Shown here piece after piece: positions 43,471-52,078 of a stretch of 64,000 bases of DNA. The stretch's first letter is position 1. Each line of letters begins with the position of its first letter. The notes under the pieces were generated by a model that was not told where the DNA came from, did no database searches, and was given only the letters and a program-made list of their open reading frames with translations. The DNA comes from Pseudomonas viridiflava (lineage in GTDB: Bacteria > Pseudomonadota > Gammaproteobacteria > Pseudomonadales > Pseudomonadaceae), in contig NZ_UWFA01000416.1 of the NCBI RefSeq assembly GCF_900601905.1, positions 558,001-622,000 of the forward strand, written 5' to 3'. Made by a program: the position numbers and the translations under genes.

Positions 43471-44022
43471 ATGCCTTTACACATAATCAATTTTACCGGA
43501 CCGGTCACCGCCTCCACCTGTAGCCAGCTCATCGAAAAAGCTTCGTTGGCTGTCCAGCAAAATGCCTCAGGCCTGGTGCTGAACATCGCCACCATGGGCG
43601 GTGAATGCAGTTACGGCTTTACGATGTACAACTTTCTCATGTCGCTGCCGATCCCGGTGCACACCCACAATCTGGGCACCGTGGAATCGATGGGCAATAT
43701 CATTTTTCTGGCCGGCGAGCGCAGGACTGCGTGCAATCACAGCAAGTTTCTGTTTCATCCGTTTCATTGGCATGTGCAGGGGTCCGTCGACCATTCGCGT
43801 ATGTCCGAATACGCGATGAGCCTGGACTACGACTTGCAACTGTATGCACGCATCGTGTCCGAGCGCACCCAGGATGCCCTGCAGACTCTCGAAACCGAAA
43901 AGTACCTGACAGCTGCGCCGCGCATTCTTGATCCACAACAAGCGATGAGCGCCGGCCTGATCCATGCGATCGAGCTGCCCGTCATCAAGGCGGAATTTAT
44001 CAGCAGCTTCATTTACTCCTGA
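43471..44022 (+). CDS. ClpP-like serine protease family protein
   Basis: About 183 residues of the ClpP/crotonase fold. The nucleophile Ser73 lies in TVESMGNIIFLAGE (family S-M-G-A/N), His96 in FLFHPFHWHV (family M-I-H-Q-P). The place of the catalytic Asp (E-R-D-R-F in ClpP) reads T-E-K-Y, so a Glu may substitute or activity may be altered; an insertion (TAAPRILDP) precedes QAMSAGLIHAI. A GAGGA 5 nt before the ATG at 43,471 sets the start. It has its own terminators on both sides, so it is monocistronic. Probably a stress-linked, Clp-independent or specialised peptidase. Confidence 0.78.
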   Translation: MPLHIINFTGPVTASTCSQLIEKASLAVQQNASGLVLNIATMGGECSYGFTMYNFLMSLPIPVHTHNLGTVESMGNIIFLAGERRTACNHSKFLFHPFHWHVQGSVDHSRMSEYAMSLDYDLQLYARIVSERTQDALQTLETEKYLTAAPRILDPQQAMSAGLIHAIELPVIKAEFISSFIYS

Positions 44023-44043
44023 CACCTTGAATCAGATCAGAGC

Positions 44044-44070
44044 AAAAAGCGCCCCGATTGGGCGCTTTTT
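44044..44070. terminator. Bidirectional rho-independent terminator
   Basis: AAAAAGCGCCC pairs perfectly with GGGCGCTTTTT over a 5-nt loop; A-run and T-run on both sides allow function in both directions. Confidence 0.9.
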
Positions 44071-44152
44071 CGTTGATCAGACCCAAGCATCTTGAACGAC
44101 CGGGCAAGCGGTTGATCACAACCTCCTGGACACACTCCTGACGAGGCCCGCC

Positions 44153-45028
44153 GTGATCACGATCAATAGCTACACCACAGTCAAACGCCGCCATCGAGTC
44201 CCGCACGAAATCTTCGCCACCTATTGGCGTGATGTTCACGGCCCGTTGTGCTCACGCCTGCCTGGACTTGGGCTCTACATCCAGCATCACTTCGACCGCA
44301 ATCAGGATGCTCACCTGTGGTCACTCGCTGATGGGGTGACGGAGATCGCGGACTATGAGCTGGACGGCGGCGTCGAGATTGGATTCGTTTCGGCTGAGGA
44401 TCAGACCGTATTCCAGAACGCGAGCTCGATACTGTTCAGCGACGAACAGAACATGTTTGAGGAAACGCTTGCCTACGCGCTGCCCGCTGGATCGAAAAAA
44501 CTCGTCGATCGCCTGAATGACGGCACATTCAACGGCGCTGACCGATTCGACCGTATTCATGTGCACTTCAGCCCACGCGCCAGTCTGGCTCAGCTTCACG
44601 ATTACCTGAGCAATGATCTGGGTCCCGCGCTCGCCAATGCCGATGAAGTCATGAAACTCACCCTGCACCTGCCACCCCGCTTCGACAACGACGGGATGCA
44701 TCCCCCTGCGCCGAATGTCGCCCACACGGCCAATGATGCGCGGGTGGAACTGGCCGTGATGGAAATCGCCTTCGAAACGCCTCTGGCCCGCCGCGGTTTC
44801 TTTGCCGGCAATACATTCCAGGGCACATTGCCGGGTCAGGCCAGGTATATCGCGCAATTGAAAGCCTTTGCAGTGTCCGGGCTCTATACCTACGTCAACG
44901 ACAAACAACTCACCACCGCAGGGCTACGGGGTAGTCGAGCGGCAGAGCTCATTGAGTACCTGGGCGCAAACAATCAATGCAGTAGCGAAGTCGAGCATCT
45001 ACTGCTACATGGATCGCTGGCGCAGTAA
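44153..45028 (+). CDS. EthD-domain protein
   Basis: 291 residues containing two related dimeric alpha-beta-barrel halves. The first (RRHRVPHEIFATYWRDVHG, LCSRLPGLGLYIQHHF) is a typical EthD start, with the conserved H-x-P...YWxxxHGPL pattern; the second half begins near FDRIHVHFSPRASLAQLHDY. EthD-like proteins assist degradation or biosynthesis of small organic molecules, without a defined catalytic residue. It starts with GTG behind a GAGG. No operon partner. Confidence 0.75.
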   Translation: MITINSYTTVKRRHRVPHEIFATYWRDVHGPLCSRLPGLGLYIQHHFDRNQDAHLWSLADGVTEIADYELDGGVEIGFVSAEDQTVFQNASSILFSDEQNMFEETLAYALPAGSKKLVDRLNDGTFNGADRFDRIHVHFSPRASLAQLHDYLSNDLGPALANADEVMKLTLHLPPRFDNDGMHPPAPNVAHTANDARVELAVMEIAFETPLARRGFFAGNTFQGTLPGQARYIAQLKAFAVSGLYTYVNDKQLTTAGLRGSRAAELIEYLGANNQCSSEVEHLLLHGSLAQ

Positions 45029-45123
45029 CTGGCCTTTGGTCAAACCAAAACAGCGCTGCAGTACCGGATCGTTTTCCATCTTTGCCCCTCTAAGCACCAG
45101 CACCTGAATGTGGATGGACAGCG

Positions 45124-47328
45124 ATGCCCAATAGCGAAGGCCTGGAACGGCTGAGTAAAACAGAACTGATTGCAGAGGTTCTGCGCCTGCGTACGCATGC
45201 CGTAAGCGGCGGACAAGGCCTTGAGCCTGCTGAGGACGCCAGCCTTGACCTGACCGGGACACCTGCTTCGGAACCCGCACTGCGCGAGAGGCACGAGCTA
45301 TTCAGAACCATCCTCCACACCATCGAGGCGGCCTTCGCCATCGTCGAGGTCAAGTTTGATGGCGACGATAATCCTGTGGATTATCGTTTTCTTGAAGCCA
45401 ACCCGGCGTTCGAGCGCGAGGCCGGGGTCAATCTGCGTGGCAAATGGGTGACCGAGTTTGCCCCCAACCTCGAACCTTTCTGGTTTGAGGTATATGGCCA
45501 CGTCGCGAAAACCGGTGAGCCCAAAACGTTCGAGAACTACGCCGAGGCATTTGATCGCTGGTTTGACGTCAGGGCGGTGCCGGTGGGCCACCCGGACGCC
45601 CGGCAGATTGCCATTTTTTTCAGCGACGTTACCGAGCGGCGCCGATCTCAGGAGCGGTTGCGTGCCAGCGAAGCCCTGGCGCGGGAGAACGTCGAGCGGG
45701 TTCAATTGGCACTGGCCGCCGGGGCGATCATCGGCACGTGGCACTGGGATCTGATCAGCGGTCACTTCACCGTGGACGAACCGTTTTCAGTGGCGTTCGG
45801 CCTGGATCCGGAGATTGGCCGACAAGGCCTGACCCAGGCGCAACTGCTGGTCACCGTGCATCCCGATGACAGGCCGGGGGTCACCGCCGCCATCGACAGA
45901 GTGGTCGCGGACGGCAGCGCCTATGTGCACCAGTACCGCGTGCGTCGCGCAGACGGCCACTATTATTGGATTGAAGCGAATGGTCGGGTTGATCGTGCGC
46001 AGGACGGGACGCCACTCAGCCTGCCCGGCGTTCTCATCGACCTTGGGGAGCGCAGGGCTCTGGAAGCCGAACGCGATCGAGCCATCGCGGACTTGCGCGC
46101 GCTCAATGAAACCCTTGAACAACGGGTTGCAGAGCGCTCCAGCGAGCTGATGCAAGCCGAGGAAAAGCTTCGTCAGGCGCAGAAAATGGAAGCGGTTGGC
46201 CAGCTCACAGGAGGCCTGGCACATGACTTCAACAACCTGTTGGCAGGTATCTCAGGCTCGTTGGAGATGATCACTTCGCGCGTGGCACAAGGACGACTGG
46301 CCGATGTCGACAAATACCTGGTGGCTGCGCAAGGTGCCGCCAGGCGCGCGGCGGCACTGACCCACCGATTGCTGGCGTTTTCAAGACGTCAGACGCTGGA
46401 CCCGCGTCCCACCAACGTCAACGCGCTGATGGACGGCATGACCGAACTGATCCAGCGTACCGTAGGCCCCAGTATTCAGGTTCAGACCATTGGCGCCGTG
46501 GGTCTATGGCCGGCACTGGTTGATGCAAGCCAGCTTGAGAACGCACTGCTGAATCTGTGCATCAATGGCCGCGATGCGATGCCTGACGGCGGGCGCATCA
46601 CCCTGGAAACCGCCAACCGCTGGATGGATCGGGCCGCCGCGGCCGCGTATGACATGCCCGAAGGTCAGTACCTCTCACTGAGCGTGACCGATACCGGAAC
46701 GGGCATGTCGCCGGAGGTGATCGCAAAGGCATTTGATCCCTTTTTCACCACCAAACCTTTGGGCCAAGGGACCGGGCTGGGCCTGTCGATGATCTACGGG
46801 TTTGCCAAGCAGTCAGGCGGCCAGGTCCGGATTTATTCCGAACTGGAGGTCGGCACCACGATCTGCATCTACTTGCCGCGCTTTTATGGCGGGGTTCAGG
46901 TCAACGAAGTTCACGTAGAAAGCGGCCCCGTTTCAGCTTCTACAAAGGGCGAGACGGTGTTGGTGGTGGACGACGAACCCACCGTCAGAATGATGATCGC
47001 AGATGCTCTGAGCGAACTCGGTCATGCCGTGCTGGAGGCGTCTGATAGCGCCGAAGGTCTGGCAATCCTGCGCTCTGGCGTGCACATCGACTTGCTGATC
47101 ACCGACGTAGGCTTGCCAGGTGGGATGAACGGCCGGCAAATGGCTGATGCCGGGCGGGAATTGCGCCCGGGACTGCCGACGATCTTCATCACCGGCTACG
47201 CCGAGAACGCGGTCATCAGCCATGGCTACCTGCCGCCGGGTATGCGCGTGCTCACCAAGCCATTTTCAATTGAGGGACTGGTGCTTCAGGTCCGCGAGCT
47301 GCTGCAGGCAAAAGCTCCCGAACGTTGA
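45124..47328 (+). CDS. Hybrid sensor histidine kinase / response regulator
   Basis: 734 residues, cytoplasmic (no transmembrane segment). Order: PAS domain (about 60-170, RTILHTIEAAFAIVEV, FFSDVTERRR), second PAS/PAC (about 195-315, GTWHWDLISGHF, HPDDRPGVTAAI, YYWIEANGRV), coiled linker, HisKA with phospho-His367 in GGLAHDFNNLLAGISG, HATPase (NLCINGRDAMPDGG, DTGTGMSPEV, PLGQGTGLGLSMIYG), and a receiver domain (VLVVDDEPTVRMMI) with phospho-Asp661 in LITDVGLPGG. The H-D-F-N-N-L-L kinases usually sense soluble signals such as redox or light through PAS cofactors. The downstream output is not encoded in the same operon; the convergent REC-PAS-GGDEF gene is a candidate partner. Confidence 0.92.
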   Translation: MPNSEGLERLSKTELIAEVLRLRTHAVSGGQGLEPAEDASLDLTGTPASEPALRERHELFRTILHTIEAAFAIVEVKFDGDDNPVDYRFLEANPAFEREAGVNLRGKWVTEFAPNLEPFWFEVYGHVAKTGEPKTFENYAEAFDRWFDVRAVPVGHPDARQIAIFFSDVTERRRSQERLRASEALARENVERVQLALAAGAIIGTWHWDLISGHFTVDEPFSVAFGLDPEIGRQGLTQAQLLVTVHPDDRPGVTAAIDRVVADGSAYVHQYRVRRADGHYYWIEANGRVDRAQDGTPLSLPGVLIDLGERRALEAERDRAIADLRALNETLEQRVAERSSELMQAEEKLRQAQKMEAVGQLTGGLAHDFNNLLAGISGSLEMITSRVAQGRLADVDKYLVAAQGAARRAAALTHRLLAFSRRQTLDPRPTNVNALMDGMTELIQRTVGPSIQVQTIGAVGLWPALVDASQLENALLNLCINGRDAMPDGGRITLETANRWMDRAAAAAYDMPEGQYLSLSVTDTGTGMSPEVIAKAFDPFFTTKPLGQGTGLGLSMIYGFAKQSGGQVRIYSELEVGTTICIYLPRFYGGVQVNEVHVESGPVSASTKGETVLVVDDEPTVRMMIADALSELGHAVLEASDSAEGLAILRSGVHIDLLITDVGLPGGMNGRQMADAGRELRPGLPTIFITGYAENAVISHGYLPPGMRVLTKPFSIEGLVLQVRELLQAKAPER

Positions 47329-47389
47329 ACGTGATACCCCGGAACTCGTTGGTGCAGGCTGAATTCGCACCGGCCACAGTGATCTGTCG

Positions 47390-48727
47390 TCACAACCCTT
47401 CCCTGGGGAAGTGAAAGCGAAATTGCCCTTTGCCGCGATGCTTGGCTTCGTACATGGCGCTGTCAGCCGCGCGCATGATGTCTTCGACGCTGTTACCACT
47501 CTCGGGCAGGCACGCGATGCCTATGCTTGCTCCGAGGCGAAAGTTGTCCTGATCGGCCGCCACCTGCCGCACCAGCTTATCGGCCACAGCGGCAACGTCG
47601 TCTCTGGATTCGATACCCTCGATGATCACCGTGAACTCGTCGCCGCCAATTCGCGCCAGGCGATCATAGGGCCTCAGACACGTCTGCAATTGACCGCTGA
47701 CCCAGCGCAGCGCGTCGTCGCCTCGATCATGACCAAAGGTGTCGTTGATCTGTTTGAACCCATCCAGATCCAGATACAACAGCGCGCTCAGACGTCCGCT
47801 GCGTTGATTGCGAGCGATTGCCGCTTCCAGCGCCTGGATGAACCCACGCCGGTTCAGCAGGCCAGTCAGCGCATCGGTGATCGTCATCAGTTCCAGCTTG
47901 CGGTACAGGTCGCGCACCGCCGACATGTCCAGCGCGACGATGGTCATGGCCTGCTGGCCGTTGGGCAGCGCTGCGCATGACAGGGCCACGGGTACGGCCA
48001 GGCCCTCGCGACTGCGCAGGCACGCATCATGCAGACGCAGACTTTCGCCGCGCTGCAAGTGTTCCATCCATACCGAGGTCTGCCAGTTTTCCTCATGGGG
48101 CGAATCAATCCACGTGATCAAGGGCGTGCCTTGCAACTCGTCTCCTGAGCAACCCAGCAAGCGGGTGATCGCCGGATTGGCATAATCAATGCGTCCATCA
48201 CTGCCAACGACCAGAATGCCTTCGGCGGTATTGTTCAGAATCGAGGCGTTGAACGAGCGCTCGCGCTCCAGCTGCTCGCTGGTGCGCAACAGCCCACGCC
48301 GATAGTGATCATGCTCCAGCAGCACCCTCGCCTTGTGCAACAGCATGTTCGGGTGCACAGGCTTGGCAATGAAATCCACGGCACCCGCGGCATATCCCTG
48401 CTCCAACACTTCGTCGGTCTGACGCAGGCCGGATATGAAAATGATCGGCGTGAAGCGAGACGTCGGGTCGGCGCGCATCCGCCGGGCGACTTCGAAGCCG
48501 TCCATGCCCGGCATCTGCACATCCAGCAGCACAAGACCGATTCTGCCGGTGGCCAGGCACTCCAGCGCCTTGATACCGGAGTCCACACAACGCACGGTTC
48601 GACCCAGTTCCTCGAGCAATTCCTGCATTTCATCCAGGTTTTCTGGCTGGTCATCCACGACCAGGATTTCCCATACCTCGTCTTGCACTGGCAAGCCTAC
48701 CTCCACACCTGTCCACACACCGCCCAT
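47390..48727 (-). CDS. REC-PAS-GGDEF response regulator (diguanylate cyclase)
   Basis: About 445 residues: receiver domain (WEILVVDDQPENLDEM; phospho-Asp in LVLLDVQMPGMDGFEV; SGLRQTDEVLEQGY; KPVHP), a PAS domain (ILNNTAEGILVVGSDGRIDY) and a GGDEF domain with intact IGGDEF and an RPYD inhibitory site. It should produce cyclic di-GMP when phosphorylated. The start is uncertain: ATG 48,727 has no clear ribosome binding site, while TTG 48,694 and GTG 48,688 lie behind GGAGG. It converges with the hybrid kinase gene, a possible phosphodonor. Confidence 0.9.
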   Translation of the reverse strand: MGGVWTGVEVGLPVQDEVWEILVVDDQPENLDEMQELLEELGRTVRCVDSGIKALECLATGRIGLVLLDVQMPGMDGFEVARRMRADPTSRFTPIIFISGLRQTDEVLEQGYAAGAVDFIAKPVHPNMLLHKARVLLEHDHYRRGLLRTSEQLERERSFNASILNNTAEGILVVGSDGRIDYANPAITRLLGCSGDELQGTPLITWIDSPHEENWQTSVWMEHLQRGESLRLHDACLRSREGLAVPVALSCAALPNGQQAMTIVALDMSAVRDLYRKLELMTITDALTGLLNRRGFIQALEAAIARNQRSGRLSALLYLDLDGFKQINDTFGHDRGDDALRWVSGQLQTCLRPYDRLARIGGDEFTVIIEGIESRDDVAAVADKLVRQVAADQDNFRLGASIGIACLPESGNSVEDIMRAADSAMYEAKHRGKGQFRFHFPREGL

Positions 48728-48829
48728 TAAAAAGCCCGCCAGCCGAGTGTAGGCGTGATACCGCTGACTCACACGCCCGGCACGTCCAAATGGAGTGCAC
48801 GGCCGGAACTTTCATCAACACGCAGCCAT

Positions 48830-48852
48830 AAAAAAACCCGCTCAAGGCGGGT
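48830..48852 (-). terminator. Intrinsic terminator of the candidate sRNA
   Basis: Read on the minus strand, ACCCGC pairs with GCGGGT over a 5-nt loop and is followed by seven T. No protein gene on the minus strand ends here, which implies a non-coding transcript. Confidence 0.85.
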
Positions 48853-48955
48853 CGTTTTTCTATCAAACCATTCCAACATCCTGTCGGCAGCCATCCAGGC
48901 TATGGTGATCGTCCTTGACCTCCGGTTCGCTTCCTGCGTTCCGGTTGATGGCTCT
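48830..48955 (-). ncRNA. Candidate Rsm-type regulatory RNA (RsmX/Y/Z-like)
   Basis: On the minus strand seven GGA triplets occur within about 75 nt (ACCGGAACGCAGGAAGCG, AACCGGAGGTCAAGGACG, GCCTGGATGGCTGC, CGACAGGATGTTGGAATGG), followed by an A-rich stretch and a perfect intrinsic terminator. Pseudomonas Rsm RNAs are 110-130 nt, carry many exposed GGA motifs that sequester the translational repressor RsmA/CsrA, and end in such a terminator. No open frame covers it and the region is otherwise empty. The 5' end is estimated; only a half GacA-type box (CTTACA at 49,006-49,011) is visible. Confidence 0.55.
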
Positions 48956-49238
48956 AGATTGCGCCCGAACTAGCGGCTCGCCTAGGGCTATTCCCCTCGA
49001 TCGCGTGTAAGCCTTTCGCCATACCTCGGGCCTGTACAGTTCAGCGCCAGCGCTTCAAGACCAGCGCAGCGCGCTGGATATTCTGGGAGGTGCCTCGAAC
49101 AATCGTGCCTTCAGATCCCGATCAGACCCATGAGCCCGTCGGCCGGGCGGAATTTTCTGCACGTATGGAAATCAACCCTCACAGGCCGCCGAGATTGAGC
49201 GAGTCCCATCGTTAACTGCTTCATCAGGGAGTATTCAA

Positions 49239-49460
49239 ATGACCAGGCAAAATGACCAGACACCTCACGCGCAGACCACCACACAAGACACCTCTGGCAA
49301 CGCCGTTAACGTGGTGGAGCGTGATCTGGCTGATGGGCACGGTGATACGCAAGGCATAGACAAGGTCATCACACCAACTTCTGTTCGCGAGAAAGAACAA
49401 GACGCACAGACCCTCAACGAGAAAACCGCCGAGGTCGAGCGCAAACTGACGCAGGACTGA
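49239..49460 (+). CDS. Small hydrophilic protein of unknown function
   Basis: 73 residues, highly charged, Gln/Thr/Asp-rich, without hydrophobic segment (starts MTRQNDQTPHAQTTTQD, ends EKTAEVERKLTQD). Likely disordered, perhaps a stress protein in keeping with its neighbours. AGGGAG lies at good distance before the ATG. An 11-bp inverted repeat follows between it and the convergent DUF421 gene. Confidence 0.6.
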   Translation: MTRQNDQTPHAQTTTQDTSGNAVNVVERDLADGHGDTQGIDKVITPTSVREKEQDAQTLNEKTAEVERKLTQD

Positions 49461-49480
49461 TCCGGCTTCGGGCCTCACGG

Positions 49481-49516
49481 CTGAGCTGTAGAACTGCGCG
49501 CAGCGCTACAGCTCAG
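49481..49516. terminator. 11-bp stem between convergent genes
   Basis: CTGAGCTGTAG (49,481-49,491) pairs with CTACAGCTCAG (49,506-49,516). No T-run; it overlaps the last codons of the DUF421 gene. Possible bidirectional terminator. Confidence 0.45.
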
Positions 49517-49953
49517 GCAGGAATAATCGAGATCTTGCCGTTGCGCTCAAGGATGGCGAATTTGATTTGCTCCACGCGCTCAACACCCTGACCAATGCGC
49601 GCAGCTTCCATGATGTCGTCTTCCTGGATTCGCGCTTCGTGCATGCGGTCGCGCAAATACGCGCCGTTCTCCACCAGAATGGTCGGCCCACCATCAATGA
49701 GTTTGGCGACGCCCATGTAACGACGTTTAACCAACGAGAAGCCTATATCAATTACCATCAGCGTGATGATCACCAGGATCGCATTGGTCACAGAGAAATC
49801 GTCCCCCAGCAACGCTTGCTGCGTTGCCTCACCGATCACCATCAGCAGCACAAAATCAAAAGAAGTCAGTTCCCCCAGCGAGCGCCTGCCAGAGATTTTG
49901 AACAGCACCATCAAGGCAAGGTAGATCGCTCCCGCGCGTAATACTGCGTCCAT
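49513..49953 (-). CDS. DUF421 (YetF-type) membrane protein
   Basis: 146 residues: three hydrophobic helices (AGAIYLALMVLFKISG, SFDFVLLMVIGEATQQALL, AILVIITLMVIDIGFSLV) then the cytoplasmic YetF domain (RRYMGVAKLIDGGPTILVE, EARIQEDDIMEAARIGQG, VKQIKFAILERNGKISIIP-like end). The family is widespread and of uncertain role, linked to envelope stress and sporulation in Bacillus. It is 23 nt downstream of the membrane-anchored protein gene at 49,977, so they form one operon. Confidence 0.85.
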   Translation of the reverse strand: MDAVLRAGAIYLALMVLFKISGRRSLGELTSFDFVLLMVIGEATQQALLGDDFSVTNAILVIITLMVIDIGFSLVKRRYMGVAKLIDGGPTILVENGAYLRDRMHEARIQEDDIMEAARIGQGVERVEQIKFAILERNGKISIIPA

Positions 49954-49976
49954 GTGGCACCTGTAAGTCAAAGTAT

Positions 49977-50489
49977 TCAGGGATAGATGAATTGAGTAAG
50001 GGCAACTTCACCACCGTCAACGACCTTTATCCGGCTCTTGAACAGGCCGAACCCGTTGCTGCGCCAGACCAGGTAGAGCGCCGCCTGGCCTTTTTTATCC
50101 GTTGGCAACGTTAGCGCAAGGCCCTCTGGCGTACCCATTGAGTTCGCCGGCTGGGGCTGGATTGAATCGACGCTGAAGCCCTCCATAAGGGCCCGCCCGA
50201 GCACCACCGTAACGGTTTGACCGGGTTGGCCCCGGACCTCAATGACCATAGGATTTGCGCCGCCGCTGCGATGGAAGCGCTCGTACTCAACGCTCAGATC
50301 GCCCTGCGCACTTGTCGCGCTGGTCGAGCTCAGTGGCCCTCGCGAAAACAAGCCAAGCAGGGTCAGCGCCACCACTACCAGCAGCACATACCAGCCGAGC
50401 CGCTCGAAGCGCCAGACTTTGCGCTGCAACGCGATATCTTCGGCGACCGGGTACTGCCGATCCTTCATTTCATGCTCTGAAAAGCTCAT
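49977..50489 (-). CDS. Membrane-anchored hypothetical protein, DUF421 partner
   Basis: 170 residues. One transmembrane helix near the N-terminus (GWYVLLVVVALTLLGLF) is followed by a probably periplasmic beta-rich domain (DLSVEYERFHRSGGANPM, GQTVTVVLGRALMEGF, RSNGFGLFKSRIKVVDGG). I do not recognise the family by name; such a protein beside DUF421 is seen in pseudomonads as far as I recall. First gene of the pair. Confidence 0.7.
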   Translation of the reverse strand: MSFSEHEMKDRQYPVAEDIALQRKVWRFERLGWYVLLVVVALTLLGLFSRGPLSSTSATSAQGDLSVEYERFHRSGGANPMVIEVRGQPGQTVTVVLGRALMEGFSVDSIQPQPANSMGTPEGLALTLPTDKKGQAALYLVWRSNGFGLFKSRIKVVDGGEVALTQFIYP

Positions 50490-50722
50490 CTCTCTGGCCC
50501 CGCTTGGTCATCCCTGGCATGGCGCAACTGCGCCGCGTGTCGACCTATCAATGGAGAGCCCGTACCGGGACAGAGTTCCGTTCGAGGTTGCGGGCGTGGG
50601 CAAGACACAGCCATGACACGCTCCCCCTCACGGCGAACACCTCACCACTCAGCGATTTCAATGGAATTTATTCAAGGCCCGGTTCCTCTGAGCTTATATC
50701 AAGAAAAAACACTGGTACTTCT

Positions 50723-52078
50723 ATGACCGTCTTACGCCAGATTGCCCTGCACCCCGCCCAGCCCCAGACGGAGGCCGGGCCTGCATCGACCCTGTATCGC
50801 GCTTTGGTACAGGGCGCTTCGCACGCTGATCAAGCGCAGCTGCGGCAGTTTCTTCAAGATCATTTGCAAGGCGTTGATGGCGCTCAGTGCGAGTTGCCGT
50901 TACACGTCGATGCGTGGCCTGACTGGGTCGCGGCGCATGCCAGCGAAGTCGGTGAGCAGTACGCTCAATACCTTGAAGAACGCCATGCCGGTGGACCTCG
51001 TCGGTTCTTCACCAACAAGGCCCATGCGCTGTATTTCCTGCAGCACGTGGCGCCAAGCAAACTGGTGGACGGCGCGTGGTTGTACGGCACCACCCGGCAC
51101 GCGGCTGACTGGCGCTATCACGGGCTTATTCGCACCTACCTTGAAGAGCTTGGCGATGGTGATCCGGCATTGAACCATGTGGTGCTGTATCGCAATCTGT
51201 TGACCGAGCATGACTGCGCAGCGGATCTGCCGCTGCCTGAGGATCGCTACCTGCAGGGCGCCCTGCAACTGGCGCTCGGCGAGTGTAGTGACGAGTTTCT
51301 GCCGGAAGTCATCGGCTACAACCTGGGCTACGAGCAGTTGCCATTGCACCTGCTGATCAGCGCATTCGAGCTGAACGAGTTGGGCATCGATCCTTACTAT
51401 TTCACCCTGCATGTAACCATCGATAACGCGAGTTCAGGCCACGCCAGGAAGGCAGTTGAAACAGTCAGCCAATTTCTGGCAGGCGCCGAAGACCCGGATG
51501 AATTCCTCGCCCGGGTGCGTAACGGCTATCAGCTCAATGACCTGGGCGCGGGTACTGCGGCCGTCATCAAGGCGTTCGACCTTGAGCGCGAACTGGTCGC
51601 CATGCTTGAGAGCAAGCGCTCCTTTGGTCAGCATATGCATTCCGATTACTGCCGCCTTGAAGGTCGCACCGTCAACGAATGGCTGGCCGCCCCGGGGCAG
51701 AGCCGGGAATTTCTGCAGGTTCTGGAGAAGAAAGGCTGGATCAAGCGTGGCGAGAATCCGAACCTCAGCCGGTTCTGGCAGCTCATTGATGGCCCGGGCG
51801 CGGTGATGTTCGGCGTCTTTAACGGCTATGAAAAGCAGCTGATTCGCGACTGGATTAGTGCGGACTGGCAGGCCGAAAAGACCGACACGCAGCCGTTTCG
51901 GGCGCGCTTTCGGCGGCGTCCGGTGCTGGTGTCAGAGCAGCCAGCCTCTGCCAATGCCGCTCCTGTTGCTCTTTCAGCGTTGATAGACCTGATCTCCCCT
52001 GCCCTGCATCACACCCCTGAAGGTCTGGACGCGACCCGGATCTACGCCAGCCAACTCGCCCGAGGACTTTTCCGATGA
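50723..52078 (+). CDS. Iron-containing redox enzyme family protein (heme-oxygenase-like diiron oxidase fold)
   Basis: 451 residues. The central helical region (NLGYEQLPLHLLISAFELN, GIDPYYFTLHVTIDNASSG, HARKAV) carries Glu, Asp and His residues at the positions expected for the metal site of the PF14518-type heme-oxygenase-like oxidases, whose superfamily includes UndA and BesC that cleave or desaturate small molecules using O2. The start is the ATG at 50,723; the frame is open to 50,255 but that part overlaps the opposite gene without similarity. The stop overlaps the methyltransferase start (ATGA). The product is unknown. Confidence 0.78.
   Translation: MTVLRQIALHPAQPQTEAGPASTLYRALVQGASHADQAQLRQFLQDHLQGVDGAQCELPLHVDAWPDWVAAHASEVGEQYAQYLEERHAGGPRRFFTNKAHALYFLQHVAPSKLVDGAWLYGTTRHAADWRYHGLIRTYLEELGDGDPALNHVVLYRNLLTEHDCAADLPLPEDRYLQGALQLALGECSDEFLPEVIGYNLGYEQLPLHLLISAFELNELGIDPYYFTLHVTIDNASSGHARKAVETVSQFLAGAEDPDEFLARVRNGYQLNDLGAGTAAVIKAFDLERELVAMLESKRSFGQHMHSDYCRLEGRTVNEWLAAPGQSREFLQVLEKKGWIKRGENPNLSRFWQLIDGPGAVMFGVFNGYEKQLIRDWISADWQAEKTDTQPFRARFRRRPVLVSEQPASANAAPVALSALIDLISPALHHTPEGLDATRIYASQLARGLFR

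Noticed and set aside
50255..50722. Upstream extension of the diiron-oxidase-like gene by 156 codons
   Set aside because: The extension is antisense to the DUF421 partner gene and has no family similarity; the family-like sequence starts at 50,723.
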